From positions 3,782,001-3,846,000 of the forward strand of contig NC_014640.1 in NCBI RefSeq assembly GCF_000165835.1: a DNA stretch of 64,000 bases. The letters run 5' to 3'. Numbering within the stretch: the first letter of the stretch is position 1; each line of letters begins with the position of its first letter. Below, in pieces: positions 34,529 through 42,021 of the stretch. The DNA comes from Achromobacter xylosoxidans A8 (lineage in GTDB: Bacteria > Pseudomonadota > Gammaproteobacteria > Burkholderiales > Burkholderiaceae_B). Both the position numbers and the translations under genes were made by a program. The notes below the pieces were generated by a model. The model ran no database searches, had not been told where the DNA came from, and saw only the letters and a program-made list of their open reading frames with translations.

Positions 34529-35242
34529 CTATCTGCTTGTGCGCAAACCGAAACGAGTTGTGGCCATCATCCTGATACGGTTGGACGAATTGACGGATGG
34601 GGTGTGCAGCACGCGCATATCCATCAAAAAAACATCGCCAGCCCGTCCCGACATCTCGATGATTTCGGTGTTGGATGCGCTGAGAACAGCTTCGAGATCA
34701 ACAGGCGTTTTCAACGACCTACGAAGTCTCCCAGCCGTTTCACCCGCCACGCGATGAGAACGGGCCAGCGCTAAAGTCGCGCCCCCGTGTTCAATAACGT
34801 CGTCGATCAGATAGAACACCTGGATGCCGGGAATCTCAGCGCCAGATGTCGCAGCCAGGTCAACGTGCCAGTTCAGGCTGCCCAGAGACCAAGGCCCTTG
34901 ATGAGGCAGAGACAGCAAGGGCTGCGTGCCTTGGCTGGATTGCCGGGCTCTGCCGGTCAGGTCAGCAATTGCGTTGCGGATTTCCGCCGTGTTCAGCGTT
35001 CTATCCAGATCCGCAATCTTCACCATCGAGGATAGCTTTGCGATCTGCTGGAAGGGCGACAAATTATTCAGTGAGCTGCCAAGACTTTTTCCACCGGCCC
35101 AGACCTTGAGCCGCGATAGCTCACGCAGAATGCACTCTCGAAGCGGCTTCAGACAGCGCTTGGAATGTGCACCGCTCAATCGCAAGTACCCTTCTCTATG
35201 GAAAAAATCGAGCTCTGATTGATTGAAAGTTTTGCCTGTCAT
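34529..35242 (-). CDS. Phytanoyl-CoA dioxygenase (PhyH)-family Fe(II)/2-oxoglutarate oxygenase
   Basis: A non-heme iron oxygenase; family members hydroxylate (sometimes halogenate) small molecules or carrier-bound amino acids. The fold begins at FNQSELDFFHREGYLRLSG. Iron ligands are His and Asp in NWHVDLA and the distal His in MRVLHTPSV, with the 2-oxoglutarate-binding Arg in NSSNRIRMM. I chose the ATG for MTGKTFNQ (237 residues) because it starts the family-like region; the frame stays open to 35443 but that extension resembles nothing in the family. It follows the second cysS gene on the same strand, so the two may share transcription. Substrate unknown; start uncertain. Confidence 0.78.
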   Translation of the reverse strand: MTGKTFNQSELDFFHREGYLRLSGAHSKRCLKPLRECILRELSRLKVWAGGKSLGSSLNNLSPFQQIAKLSSMVKIADLDRTLNTAEIRNAIADLTGRARQSSQGTQPLLSLPHQGPWSLGSLNWHVDLAATSGAEIPGIQVFYLIDDVIEHGGATLALARSHRVAGETAGRLRRSLKTPVDLEAVLSASNTEIIEMSGRAGDVFLMDMRVLHTPSVNSSNRIRMMATTRFGLRTSR

Positions 35243-35453
35243 GTTCGAGACTTTCGTATAACGGCTTCTGTCTGGACAGTCGTAAACGTCATTTAATCCG
35301 TAGGTTGCTGGCTTCGATAGATTACACATTCCAACTCGCTGAACATCCGCAACTGGCCGGGAGCCGCCTTTGATAGCCAACCGTTCTCGACCCACAACGG
35401 CCAATCGAGCCCGTGCCAACCGGACATTCAGTTCGGTGCCCATGCTGTTATCA

Positions 35454-36857
35454 CTAGCTTCCGATATCTGTGGGGAGCGTGGCGATTTCAGTCAGGCGTT
35501 GCCCGTCGTTGCCATCCTCGACTCTCCAGCCTCGGGTGTTTAACATCTTCCGTATCTCATCGGCTTTTACCCAGTTCTTTGCCTCTCGGGCTTGAGCGCG
35601 TTCACCGAGTAGCACCCGGATACTTTCCGGAATGTCAGACGCAACTGGGTTCCAATCGCGTAACCCGAGGCCCAGTACAAAATCAAAGCTGTCCACAGTC
35701 GCTTTCAAGGTCGCAGGGGGGAGCTCGCTCTTGACGAGTTCCCATAGCACGGCCAATGCCCTCGGCAGATTCAGGTCATCATTCAATTCGGCGTTGAAGC
35801 GCGCGGCGAAATCCGGATCGATGCGGCCACCGTCAGGCCAACCGGAATAGAGATGCCGCAGCCGGTTCAAGGCTGTCTGCGCGGCACCAAGAGACGCCCA
35901 ACTGAAATGCAGCTTGCTCCGGTAATGCGCTGTCATGCACAGGTAGCGGTAGGCAAGCGGATCGATGTTCCGACTGCGCAAGGTCTGCAAGCGAACAAAA
36001 TCCCCGCTCGACTTCGACATCTTGCTGTCGGCATTGAGTGTTAGAAAATGTCCGTGTATCCAGAAGTTCGCAAGACGAGTGCCGTGGGCCGCTTGTGTTT
36101 GCGCAATTTCGTTGCTGTGATGCACGGCGATATGGTCTTCTCCGCCACAGTGGATGTCGAACCAGATGCCGAGGTGTTTCGCCGACATGGCCGAGCACTC
36201 AATGTGCCAGCCCGGAAATCCACGCCCCCATGGGCTATCCCATTCCATCTGCCGGACCACGCCCTCCGGACTGAACTTCCATAGCGCAAAATCCGTGATG
36301 TTCTGCTTCGCGCCAAGTGCTACGCGCTTGCCCGCCTGCAGGCCGGCACGGTCAAGCCGGGCCAGAAAGCCGTAGTCATCCTGTTTGCTTGTGTCGAAAT
36401 AGAGACCGTCGTTGGTCCTATACACGTAGCCGGACCGATCCAACTGGCCGATAAACGCGATCTGTTCGGCAATGTGATCGGTCGCGCGGCACCATACCGT
36501 CGGCTCCAGCAAGTTGAGGGCTTGCCAATCCGCGACGAAGGCCTCGGTGTAGCGCTGAGCAATAGCATATGCGGACTCCCCGGTCCGTCTGCTACCTTTT
36601 TCCATCTTGTCTTCGCCTTCGTCGGCATCCGAAGTCAGATGACCGACGTCGGTGATATTGACGACGTGACGGACCTCATAGCCGTTGCGAATGAGTACCC
36701 GACGCAGAATGTCTTCAAACACATACGTTCTTAAATTGCCAATATGCGCATGGTCGTAGACGGTGGGGCCGCAGCAATACATGCCGACGTGGCCAGCGTG
36801 GATTGGCGTAAACGAGCGCACGGTACGCGACCAGGTGTCATACAACGCAAGCGGCAT
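35454..36857 (-). CDS. cysS: Cysteinyl-tRNA synthetase, probable second copy
   Basis: A complete class I aminoacyl-tRNA synthetase of 467 residues that charges tRNA(Cys) with cysteine. Seen: the zinc Cys and HIGH-type motif in YCCGPTVYDHAHIGN (HIGN rather than HIGH, residues 38-41), zinc ligands in WHIECSAM and DIHCGGEDHIAVHHSNE, the KMSKS loop in NADSKMSKSSGDF, and the C-terminal DALR helical part with WVKADEIRKML. The ATG has GGAGAGAG 4 nt before it. Its lower GC, its island setting beside IS debris and the divergent HIGN and CGGED wording suggest a horizontally acquired extra copy rather than the housekeeping gene, which should lie elsewhere. Regulation is probably by the leader-peptide attenuator just upstream. 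Confidence 0.9.
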   Translation of the reverse strand: MPLALYDTWSRTVRSFTPIHAGHVGMYCCGPTVYDHAHIGNLRTYVFEDILRRVLIRNGYEVRHVVNITDVGHLTSDADEGEDKMEKGSRRTGESAYAIAQRYTEAFVADWQALNLLEPTVWCRATDHIAEQIAFIGQLDRSGYVYRTNDGLYFDTSKQDDYGFLARLDRAGLQAGKRVALGAKQNITDFALWKFSPEGVVRQMEWDSPWGRGFPGWHIECSAMSAKHLGIWFDIHCGGEDHIAVHHSNEIAQTQAAHGTRLANFWIHGHFLTLNADSKMSKSSGDFVRLQTLRSRNIDPLAYRYLCMTAHYRSKLHFSWASLGAAQTALNRLRHLYSGWPDGGRIDPDFAARFNAELNDDLNLPRALAVLWELVKSELPPATLKATVDSFDFVLGLGLRDWNPVASDIPESIRVLLGERAQAREAKNWVKADEIRKMLNTRGWRVEDGNDGQRLTEIATLPTDIGS

Positions 36858-36891
36858 CAACTCTCTCCGTATGGAAGGGCGCAGGCAAAAA

Positions 36892-36922
36892 CAAAAAAGC
36901 CGCCGGTTTTGCAACGGGCGGC
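36892..36922 (-). terminator. Intrinsic terminator (attenuator) before cysS
   Basis: On the minus strand GCCGCC (36922-36917) pairs with GGCGGC (36904-36899), extended after a C-C mismatch by GTT/AAC closed with a GCAA loop, then TTTTTTG. It lies 32 nt after the leader-peptide stop and 35 nt before the cysS ATG, the position of a transcription attenuator. Confidence 0.88.
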
Positions 36923-36954
36923 CAAAGGCGATTGATTCAACGTGCAGCTAATGG

Positions 36955-37032
36955 CTAGACGCAGCTTCCCCCCGGCACGTTCTGACAACATGCACGGACC
37001 AGCGGAAAGAGGGATTTGAAGCGAGTAGACAT
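36955..37032 (-). CDS. Cys-containing leader peptide, 25 codons, upstream of cysS
   Basis: A short ORF, too small for routine gene calling, encodes 25 residues that end RACCQNVPGGSCV, with adjacent Cys codons at 15-16 and a third at 24, directly before the stop. Its ATG is only 7 nt after the -10 box, so the mRNA would start at or next to the ATG (leaderless). AACGTGC inside the leader can pair with GCACGTT just after its stop, and the G-rich part (CCGGGGGG) could pair with the left arm of the terminator. A ribosome waiting at the Cys codons would favour the second pairing and let transcription reach cysS. The layout is seen; the regulation is inferred. Confidence 0.75.
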   Translation of the reverse strand: MSTRFKSLFPLVRACCQNVPGGSCV

Positions 37033-37039
37033 GCCCACA

Positions 37040-37069
37040 ATCCTAGCGGCTTTTGGCTGAGCAGGTCAA
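37040..37069 (-). promoter_or_regulatory. Sigma-70-type promoter for the leader peptide and cysS
   Basis: On the minus strand -35 TTGACC (37069-37064), an 18-nt spacer and -10 TAGGAT (37045-37040). Transcription would begin at about 37032-37034, at the leader ATG. The promoter lies 40 nt past the end of an IS110-family remnant. Confidence 0.75.
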
Positions 37070-37108
37070 TACTGGCGGAAAAAAGATGCCCTCTTGCCCG
37101 TCCAGAAA

Positions 37109-37234
37109 CTAGGCGTAATCCGGGCGATAGGATGAACGCGTCTTGAGTACGCCGAAGCACAGATGAGCGAGCTTTCTCATTGCAGCGCTCACCCCGACCC
37201 AGCATCGTTCTTGGAACCGGGCGACGAGCAGCCG
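37109..37234 (-). mobile_element. IS110-family transposase C-terminal remnant
   Basis: The minus-strand frame reads RLLVARFQERCWVGVS then AAMRKLAHLCFGVLKTRSSY and RPDYA before a stop. The pattern AAMRKLxHxxxGVLK is the conserved C-terminal end of IS110-type (DEDD/Tpase_20) transposases. Only about 41 residues are left and no start codon or other part of the element is visible, so it is debris. Confidence 0.7.
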
Positions 37235-37412
37235 GCAAGCAAGGCGACAAGGCACAGCGCTGCAACACAGAGCATCAACAGCCCCTGTGCGCTGCGATAT
37301 CAGCCATAATCAATTCAACCTGGCCCCGCGTGACGGCAGGAGTTCAGTTTTCGCTCCCACATAAGCCGGTAGCGGGTGGGTCGTAGCGTACTCAGTGCGG
37401 AGTATCTCAGTG
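37235..37412. other. Intergenic DNA between IS110 remnant and membrane-protein gene
   Basis: No gene is seen. The upstream side of the IS110 remnant has lost recognisable transposase sequence. A GCAGGAGT stretch near 37337 is the only ribosome-binding-like motif and it has no nearby start. Confidence 0.4.
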
Positions 37413-37766
37413 ATGACACCGGAAACGCCAGACGACGACTTGGTACGGACCCGCAGCCACAGGCCCCGCGAACTGCCCCAGGGCTATCGGGCGGGATTGA
37501 TTACGGCCATCACGGTATTGCTGGGCTTTTCGCTGGGTTTCCTGCGCTACTGGGGCTTCGACGCGCCGGGCGATTGGAGCGCGCTGTCCATACTGCCGGG
37601 CCTGTCCCTGGTGCTCGCCAGTCTGCTGCAGATAATTGCTCTTTACCGCGCCTTGCGCTTGGAGGATGACGCCGAGGATGAATACCGGAAAACCGTGCGA
37701 TGGTTCATCGCGTCGGCGGTACTGCTATTGCTGGGTCTGACAGCGGCGCTGTGGGAAGCGGCGTGA
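37413..37766 (+). CDS. Small hypothetical inner-membrane protein
   Basis: 117 residues with three likely membrane helices: about 29-47 (AGLITAITVLLGFSLGFLRY), 58-76 (ALSILPGLSLVLASLLQIIA) and 95-113 (WFIASAVLLLLGLTAALW). The ends are charged (RTRSHRPREL and EDDAEDEYRK). I chose the ATG at MTPETPDDD; a GTG start 18 nt earlier is possible. I cannot name the family or function. It lies 101 nt before the RlmN-type gene on the same strand. Confidence 0.7.
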   Translation: MTPETPDDDLVRTRSHRPRELPQGYRAGLITAITVLLGFSLGFLRYWGFDAPGDWSALSILPGLSLVLASLLQIIALYRALRLEDDAEDEYRKTVRWFIASAVLLLLGLTAALWEAA

Positions 37767-37867
37767 TAAGAGAGGGATTGGAGCGGGTGTAGGGAACCCA
37801 GTGGTCGCCAACGAGACCATCTACCCTCCAGCAGCCCGTTCCAGCGGCAGGGTAAAATGCGCCCCCC

Positions 37868-38923
37868 ATGCGCTACTCCGACTTCGACCAACGCCTCGCC
37901 GCTCTCGGCGCCCTGCCCGTCCATCGTGGCCGGATCCTGCGCGTCTGGCTGCAAGGGCAAGCGCTCGACACCGGCACGCGACGCCGGAGCTCCGAGCATT
38001 TTCTGCCTCTCGCACTACGCGACGCCGTGCCCGTCTTGACGGCGGAACTGGACGCCCTCGCCCGCGTCCGCTCCGAACACGCCGGCAACGACGGCTCGCG
38101 CTTGCTGGTCGAACTTGCCGACGGGCAGATGGTGGAAAGCGTGCTGTTGCCGCGCGACGGACTCTGCGTCTCCACGCAGGTCGGCTGCGCGGTCGGCTGC
38201 CGCTTCTGTATGACCGGCAAGAGCGGCCTGATCCGCCAGGTCACTAGCATGGAAATCCTTGCCCAAGTCGTGCTGGCGCGGCGTCAGCGCGCGGTGAAGA
38301 AAGTCGTCTTCATGGGCATGGGTGAACCGGCGCACAACCTCGACAACGTGCTCGAAGCCATCGACCTGCTCGGCACCGAGGGCAATATCGGCCACAAGAA
38401 TCTCGTGTTTTCCACCGTGGGCGACCTGCGCGTGTTCGAGGCCCTACCCCAACAACGCGTCAAGCCCGCGCTGGCGCTGTCGCTGCACACGACCAAGGCC
38501 GAACTGCGCGCACACTTGCTGCCGCGCGCGCCGAGAATTGCGCCGGAAGAACTGATCGAACTGGGCGAGAGATACGCCCGCGACACCGACTATCCGATCC
38601 AGTATCAATGGACGCTGCTCAAGGACATCAACGACGGCGACGACGAACTCGATGCGGTCGTGCGCTTGCTCAAGGGCAAGTACGGCGTGCTCAACGTCAT
38701 TCCCTTCAATAGCCTCGAAGGGGATGACTACCAACGCCCCGATACCGAGCGCATCCACGAGATCGTCCGCTCTCTGCAAAGCCGTGGCGTGCTGACCAAG
38801 GTGAGGAATAGCGCCGGGCAGGACGTGGATGGAGGCTGTGGGCAGTTGCGCGCGCGGGCTGTCGGCGCAGCGCAAGTGGTCGAACTGCGCCGCACGCGCA
38901 TTGCAAAGCTGGAAGCTACCTAG
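37868..38923 (+). CDS. RlmN-family radical SAM RNA methyltransferase (paralogue)
   Basis: A 351-residue radical SAM enzyme of the RlmN/Cfr family, which methylate A2503 of 23S rRNA (and in RlmN also A37 of some tRNAs). The [4Fe-4S] motif is Cys107-x3-Cys111-x2-Cys114 in QVGCAVGCRFCMTGKSG; VFMGMGEPAHNLDNV, SLHTTKAELR and the methyl-carrier Cys in QDVDGGCGQLRARA are intact, as is the nearby Cys100. It is shorter than E. coli RlmN (384 residues), and its setting in the island, without the usual housekeeping neighbours, suggests a second copy. Whether it modifies C2 (RlmN) or C8 (Cfr) cannot be decided here. Confidence 0.85.
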   Translation: MRYSDFDQRLAALGALPVHRGRILRVWLQGQALDTGTRRRSSEHFLPLALRDAVPVLTAELDALARVRSEHAGNDGSRLLVELADGQMVESVLLPRDGLCVSTQVGCAVGCRFCMTGKSGLIRQVTSMEILAQVVLARRQRAVKKVVFMGMGEPAHNLDNVLEAIDLLGTEGNIGHKNLVFSTVGDLRVFEALPQQRVKPALALSLHTTKAELRAHLLPRAPRIAPEELIELGERYARDTDYPIQYQWTLLKDINDGDDELDAVVRLLKGKYGVLNVIPFNSLEGDDYQRPDTERIHEIVRSLQSRGVLTKVRNSAGQDVDGGCGQLRARAVGAAQVVELRRTRIAKLEAT

Positions 38924-38995
38924 GACGGGACCGCCCGTAGCCTGATCCTTTCTCTGCTTACGGATTCACGAGTAGTTCCGCAGAGATTCGCCTGG

Positions 38996-39769
38996 TCAGT
39001 CATTCACAGATGGAATTTTGTAGGTCCCATTTTGAACCGCCTGCTGAGCGCGTCCGGGATCGTATTCCCAATGCCATGGCTCACCACTGACGGTGCGAAC
39101 GAATCCAAACCGAGGCGCGCTCTGTTTTAGCCACTCATAAACCTCGTTGCCGTCCGCGCCGGCGACAGCAATATCGATGGCGATTCCGTTCTGGTGGTTC
39201 GAGTTGCCGGGTTTCGCAGCCAAATTGAATCCGGGAAGACGCTTGACATACCCATCCCACAACATCTTCTGCTCCGGATAGGATCGGAACCCGCTATTGA
39301 TAGTGAGGTTGACCCCCGACGACTTCGCCTCACCAACCATTTCCAGATATGGCGAAACAGTATCAATGGAAAGACGCTCAATTTCCATCTTCGAATCGAT
39401 TATTTCGACGACGTCAATCTGGCCAATGTAGGCGCCATGCGACCAGGCGGCATTAGAACCGAACTTTCCACTTCCAGCCGCGGGCTTGAGCAGATCCAGT
39501 GTCTCATTGATAAACCCGCCGTCGACGTTCTTTGTCGAGGTCCAGCCAAGTGGCTCGCCATCTTCTCGGACGGCATGCGCAAACAACGCGACCTTCTTTG
39601 CTCCAGTCTGCAAGCGTTGAATCGCATCAACACGTACGACAGTCCCTTTCGGTATTATTCGGATTTTTCCGTTGGCCGTTTCGAAAGCCATGAGATTGTT
39701 TGCTTGCCTCAACCGCGCGTCGGGATCCGAGACGGTGAAGCTGTTGCTGAGATAGCTACGTTCAAGCAT
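38996..39769 (-). CDS. M15-type D-Ala-D-Ala carboxypeptidase/endolysin-like peptidase
   Basis: A 257-residue zinc peptidase of the VanY/DacA-like M15B group that trims cell-wall peptides. The C-terminal catalytic domain (about 135-250) has INSGFRSYPEQ (Arg162), the zinc ligands His192 and Asp199 in SNHQNGIAIDIAV, and His233 in GEPWHWEY. The N-terminal 80 residues look like an SH3-type wall-binding domain (IRIIPKGTVVRVDAI, EPLGWTSTKN). There is no signal peptide, so export may need a holin or another route, as for phage-derived or type VI-linked peptidases. Lower GC than the flanks. It stands in the island with unrelated genes. Confidence 0.85.
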   Translation of the reverse strand: MLERSYLSNSFTVSDPDARLRQANNLMAFETANGKIRIIPKGTVVRVDAIQRLQTGAKKVALFAHAVREDGEPLGWTSTKNVDGGFINETLDLLKPAAGSGKFGSNAAWSHGAYIGQIDVVEIIDSKMEIERLSIDTVSPYLEMVGEAKSSGVNLTINSGFRSYPEQKMLWDGYVKRLPGFNLAAKPGNSNHQNGIAIDIAVAGADGNEVYEWLKQSAPRFGFVRTVSGEPWHWEYDPGRAQQAVQNGTYKIPSVND

Positions 39770-39845
39770 AGGTCCTCCATTTAGGCGCTTGCCTGAAATC
39801 AGATCGGAACACTACGACACACCTAGCTGTGCAAAAAATAAAATG

Positions 39846-39900
39846 GGTACCAGACTAAAATTTCCGCAATATCCAGATAGCGAAACTGTTGTCCAACACC
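39846..39900. repeat. Palindromic repeat copy C (degenerate)
   Basis: GGTACCAGACTAAAATTTC (39846-39864), a 17-nt spacer and GAAACTGTTGTCCAACACC (39882-39900). The spacer (CAATATCCAGATAGC) resembles that of copy A, so the copies share descent rather than only the arms. Confidence 0.7.
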
Positions 39901-39981
39901 ATTTCCTGAGCGCGGATCAGCCGGCCGGTAGCAGACCGGGCGGCTTTCGAATTCGGCCGCATGACCGGCATTGTGGCCAGA

Positions 39982-40623
39982 TCAGTTATCGACCCGTGCG
40001 CGAAGTTTTTCCAGAAAACTTTCGACCGAACTGGACTTGATAATGGACTTGAAATTCGAATAATGGGCCTGCTGAACGGACATCCCGCTCACATACATTT
40101 CGACCATCTGCCATTTACCATCTATATAGAGAAGTTGAAACTCCATGGTGAACTCGTTGGCCTTCGATTTCGCCGAATAGTAAATGCAGTCCGCCATCTT
40201 CAGCGTGAGGCAGGTGATCTGGATCACAGCAACCGAGCTTGGCTTGCTTCGGAACATCTCCCCAGACTCCAATACAAACTGCGAGGGCAACAGGCCTTCG
40301 AAGGCGCCTTGGAGGGTCCTCATCAAGAACCGGCTATAAAGTTCAACGGCTTCTGCCTGCCTTGCCGCTGACATCGATCCCCATGCGGGTCCCAGTACAA
40401 CTCGCGTCATGGTCTCGGTTGCTACCAGGCGCTTGAAGGTGGGGCCAACACGTTGAGCGAACGCTTGCTTGGTCTCTTTCTGCGGGTTCGCCATAGCTAG
40501 AAGTGCCACTGCAACCCCTTTGGCATCGGCATCCGGTTTTTGAGAGGGCTGCGCGGTTCCACTTCCGGGCGATCCCATCAAAAGAAAGCTCAGCAGCAGA
40601 AGTTTCGCAAGCACGTATTGCAT
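39982..40623 (-). CDS. MlaC/Ttg2D-family periplasmic phospholipid-binding-like protein
   Basis: A 213-residue exported protein: signal peptide (LAKLLLLSFLLMGSPGSGTA) followed by the MlaC/Tol_Tol_Ttg2 pattern, with FKRLVATETMTRVVLGPAW, SAARQAEAVELYSRFLMRTL and the beta-sheet part FQLLYIDGKWQMVEMYVSGMSVQQAHYSNF near the C-terminus (written here in part). MlaC carries phospholipids between the membranes, but here no mlaA/B/D/E/F genes are nearby and the gene is in an island, so the role may differ. I chose MQYVLAKLL because it begins the signal peptide. Confidence 0.75.
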   Translation of the reverse strand: MQYVLAKLLLLSFLLMGSPGSGTAQPSQKPDADAKGVAVALLAMANPQKETKQAFAQRVGPTFKRLVATETMTRVVLGPAWGSMSAARQAEAVELYSRFLMRTLQGAFEGLLPSQFVLESGEMFRSKPSSVAVIQITCLTLKMADCIYYSAKSKANEFTMEFQLLYIDGKWQMVEMYVSGMSVQQAHYSNFKSIIKSSSVESFLEKLRARVDN

Positions 40624-40709
40624 CTTTTTTTCATCCAGCAGCCGTGGAGAATGCACGCGTCCTACGCAAGACGCCTGTGCTCGGTGAGCAAACTTCGAGT
40701 CGCGGGACA

Positions 40710-41309
40710 CTACTGTTTAGCGCTCGCGGCCTCCCGGCCAGGCTTTGCCGCGTTGCTGCCGGCCTTTAACTTCGCGCGCTCCGCGTTGCAGTCGAGTTCC
40801 AGCACCACCTTCCCGGTATTCTTTTCCGTGACCTTCGACGCCAGCTTCAGGTCTTTCGGATTGCCCCGATCCTTGCATGCTTCGTATGCATAGCCTTTTG
40901 CGGAAGAGAGTAGTAGCCCAGGATGGCGCGGAGCGGTAACCGCCGCTTTCCACTGGCCGGATTGTTCCTGCCAGTACGCCTGATACATCGTGGTGTCCTG
41001 CGGCGGGTTTGTTGCCGCCTGGAGTTCCTTGGTTTTAGCTCGCTCCGCGTTGCAGTCCAGTTCCAGCACGACCTTCCCGGTAGCCTTCTCCGTCACTTTC
41101 GCGGCGCGGTTCCAAAGCTTGGGGATACCGCGATCCAGGCAGGCCCGATGCGCAGCTCCTTCTGCAAAATTCAGATCGGTCCCAGGTTGATTTGCCGCAG
41201 GCCCCTTCCACACTCCCGCAGGATCCTCCCAGGTGGCGACGTATTGCGCGTCAGCCGGACCAGCCAGCAGCATGCCTATCACGCCCGCACCGCATAGCCA
41301 ATTCCTCAT
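40710..41309 (-). CDS. Exported hypothetical protein with an internal domain duplication
   Basis: A 199-residue protein with a short signal peptide (WLCGAGVIGMLLAGPADA). The mature part is two copies of a domain of about 70 residues: residues 24-93 and 110-182. Each has W-x-D/Q near its start, then CxDRGxPK, KVTEKxTGKVVLELDCNAER at its end and one pair of Cys (57/86 and 145/174). The duplication is also very clear in the DNA (around 40771-40830 against 41036-41100), so it is recent or kept alike by recombination. No family known to me. It is in tandem with the MlaC-like gene, 86 nt apart. Confidence 0.7.
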   Translation of the reverse strand: MRNWLCGAGVIGMLLAGPADAQYVATWEDPAGVWKGPAANQPGTDLNFAEGAAHRACLDRGIPKLWNRAAKVTEKATGKVVLELDCNAERAKTKELQAATNPPQDTTMYQAYWQEQSGQWKAAVTAPRHPGLLLSSAKGYAYEACKDRGNPKDLKLASKVTEKNTGKVVLELDCNAERAKLKAGSNAAKPGREAASAKQ

Positions 41310-41575
41310 GATCGCCCCCCATTCTCTTTTTGAACGAGTAGGTTATTCGTGATCGCGGTGTAAGTAACTAGCCCGGAAGGAGCAATCCGATGCTTCCGGG
41401 CGATACGGTGACACAGCCCTAAGCTCCCCTTTCCCGGCCCGATCCATCAAGTCCGTCGAATCTGATGCAGGCCACCTCGTCCGCCTTGATCCGGATCGCA
41501 AAAACTGACCAGTCTCAGCCCTGGCGGCTCGATTTCGAACGAGTTAGATAGCGCAGTCAGCCTGTCAACACGCCA
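41310..41575. other. 266-nt intergenic region with one hairpin
   Basis: GCCCGGAAG (41371-41379) and CTTCCGGGC (41393-41401) form a 9-bp stem without a T-run. No gene, promoter or transposase relic was recognised in the rest. Confidence 0.5.
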
Positions 41576-41959
41576 TCATCGGCTTTTGGAAATCACATCG
41601 CTCATGTACTTGTTCAAATCCCGAAAATCCTGAACGGTCCAGGAGTGCGGCGCCAGCTTCACGCCGTTCTCTCTCAACGTTCTCGGAATCAGATCTCCGT
41701 TCGGACGAAGGATTACCGACGAGACTATGACGCCCGGATATTCATTGAGTCGCTTCTTGAACGCAGTCGTTGTGAGGTCGGGCGTGGGAGGATTGCTTTT
41801 CTTGGCCAGTGGCCCCGAGCCCTTGATATCTGCGCCGTGGCACATCGCGCATCTCTGGGTGTAGAGATTCTTCCCGTTGAGGCTCTGTGCGAAAGATAGT
41901 GATGGTTGAGTCAACACCCACGCTCCTAGCGTGGCGAGGACTAATTCTCTTGCTTTCAT
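41576..41959 (-). CDS. Single-heme c-type cytochrome
   Basis: A 127-residue periplasmic cytochrome c: signal peptide (ELVLATLGAWVLTQPSLSFA), then the heme-binding CAMCHG about 12 residues into the mature protein (Cys37, Cys40, His41). The likely axial Met is in DLNKYMSDVI near the C-terminus. AAGGA precedes the ATG. No oxidase or dehydrogenase partner is encoded beside it. It is the last gene of the island before half-repeat D. Confidence 0.85.
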   Translation of the reverse strand: MKARELVLATLGAWVLTQPSLSFAQSLNGKNLYTQRCAMCHGADIKGSGPLAKKSNPPTPDLTTTAFKKRLNEYPGVIVSSVILRPNGDLIPRTLRENGVKLAPHSWTVQDFRDLNKYMSDVISKSR

Positions 41960-42021
41960 TTGTCCTTGTCGTATCAGGCAAATTGGCGGGCCGCCGAGTA
42001 TAGACTCGTAGCAAGAAAATT

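Noticed and set aside
35243..35443. N-terminal extension of the PhyH-type protein up to an ATG 10 nt after the cysS stop
   Set aside because: The 67 extra residues do not resemble the family and the DNA looks like intergenic relic; the shorter start fits the fold. Translational coupling to cysS would speak against this choice.
37189..37275. A 28-codon minus-strand ORF that looks like a tiny lipoprotein (LLAGC lipobox) with AGGGG before its ATG
   Set aside because: It lies in another frame of the IS110 transposase remnant, which explains the sequence better, and so short a product is weak evidence.
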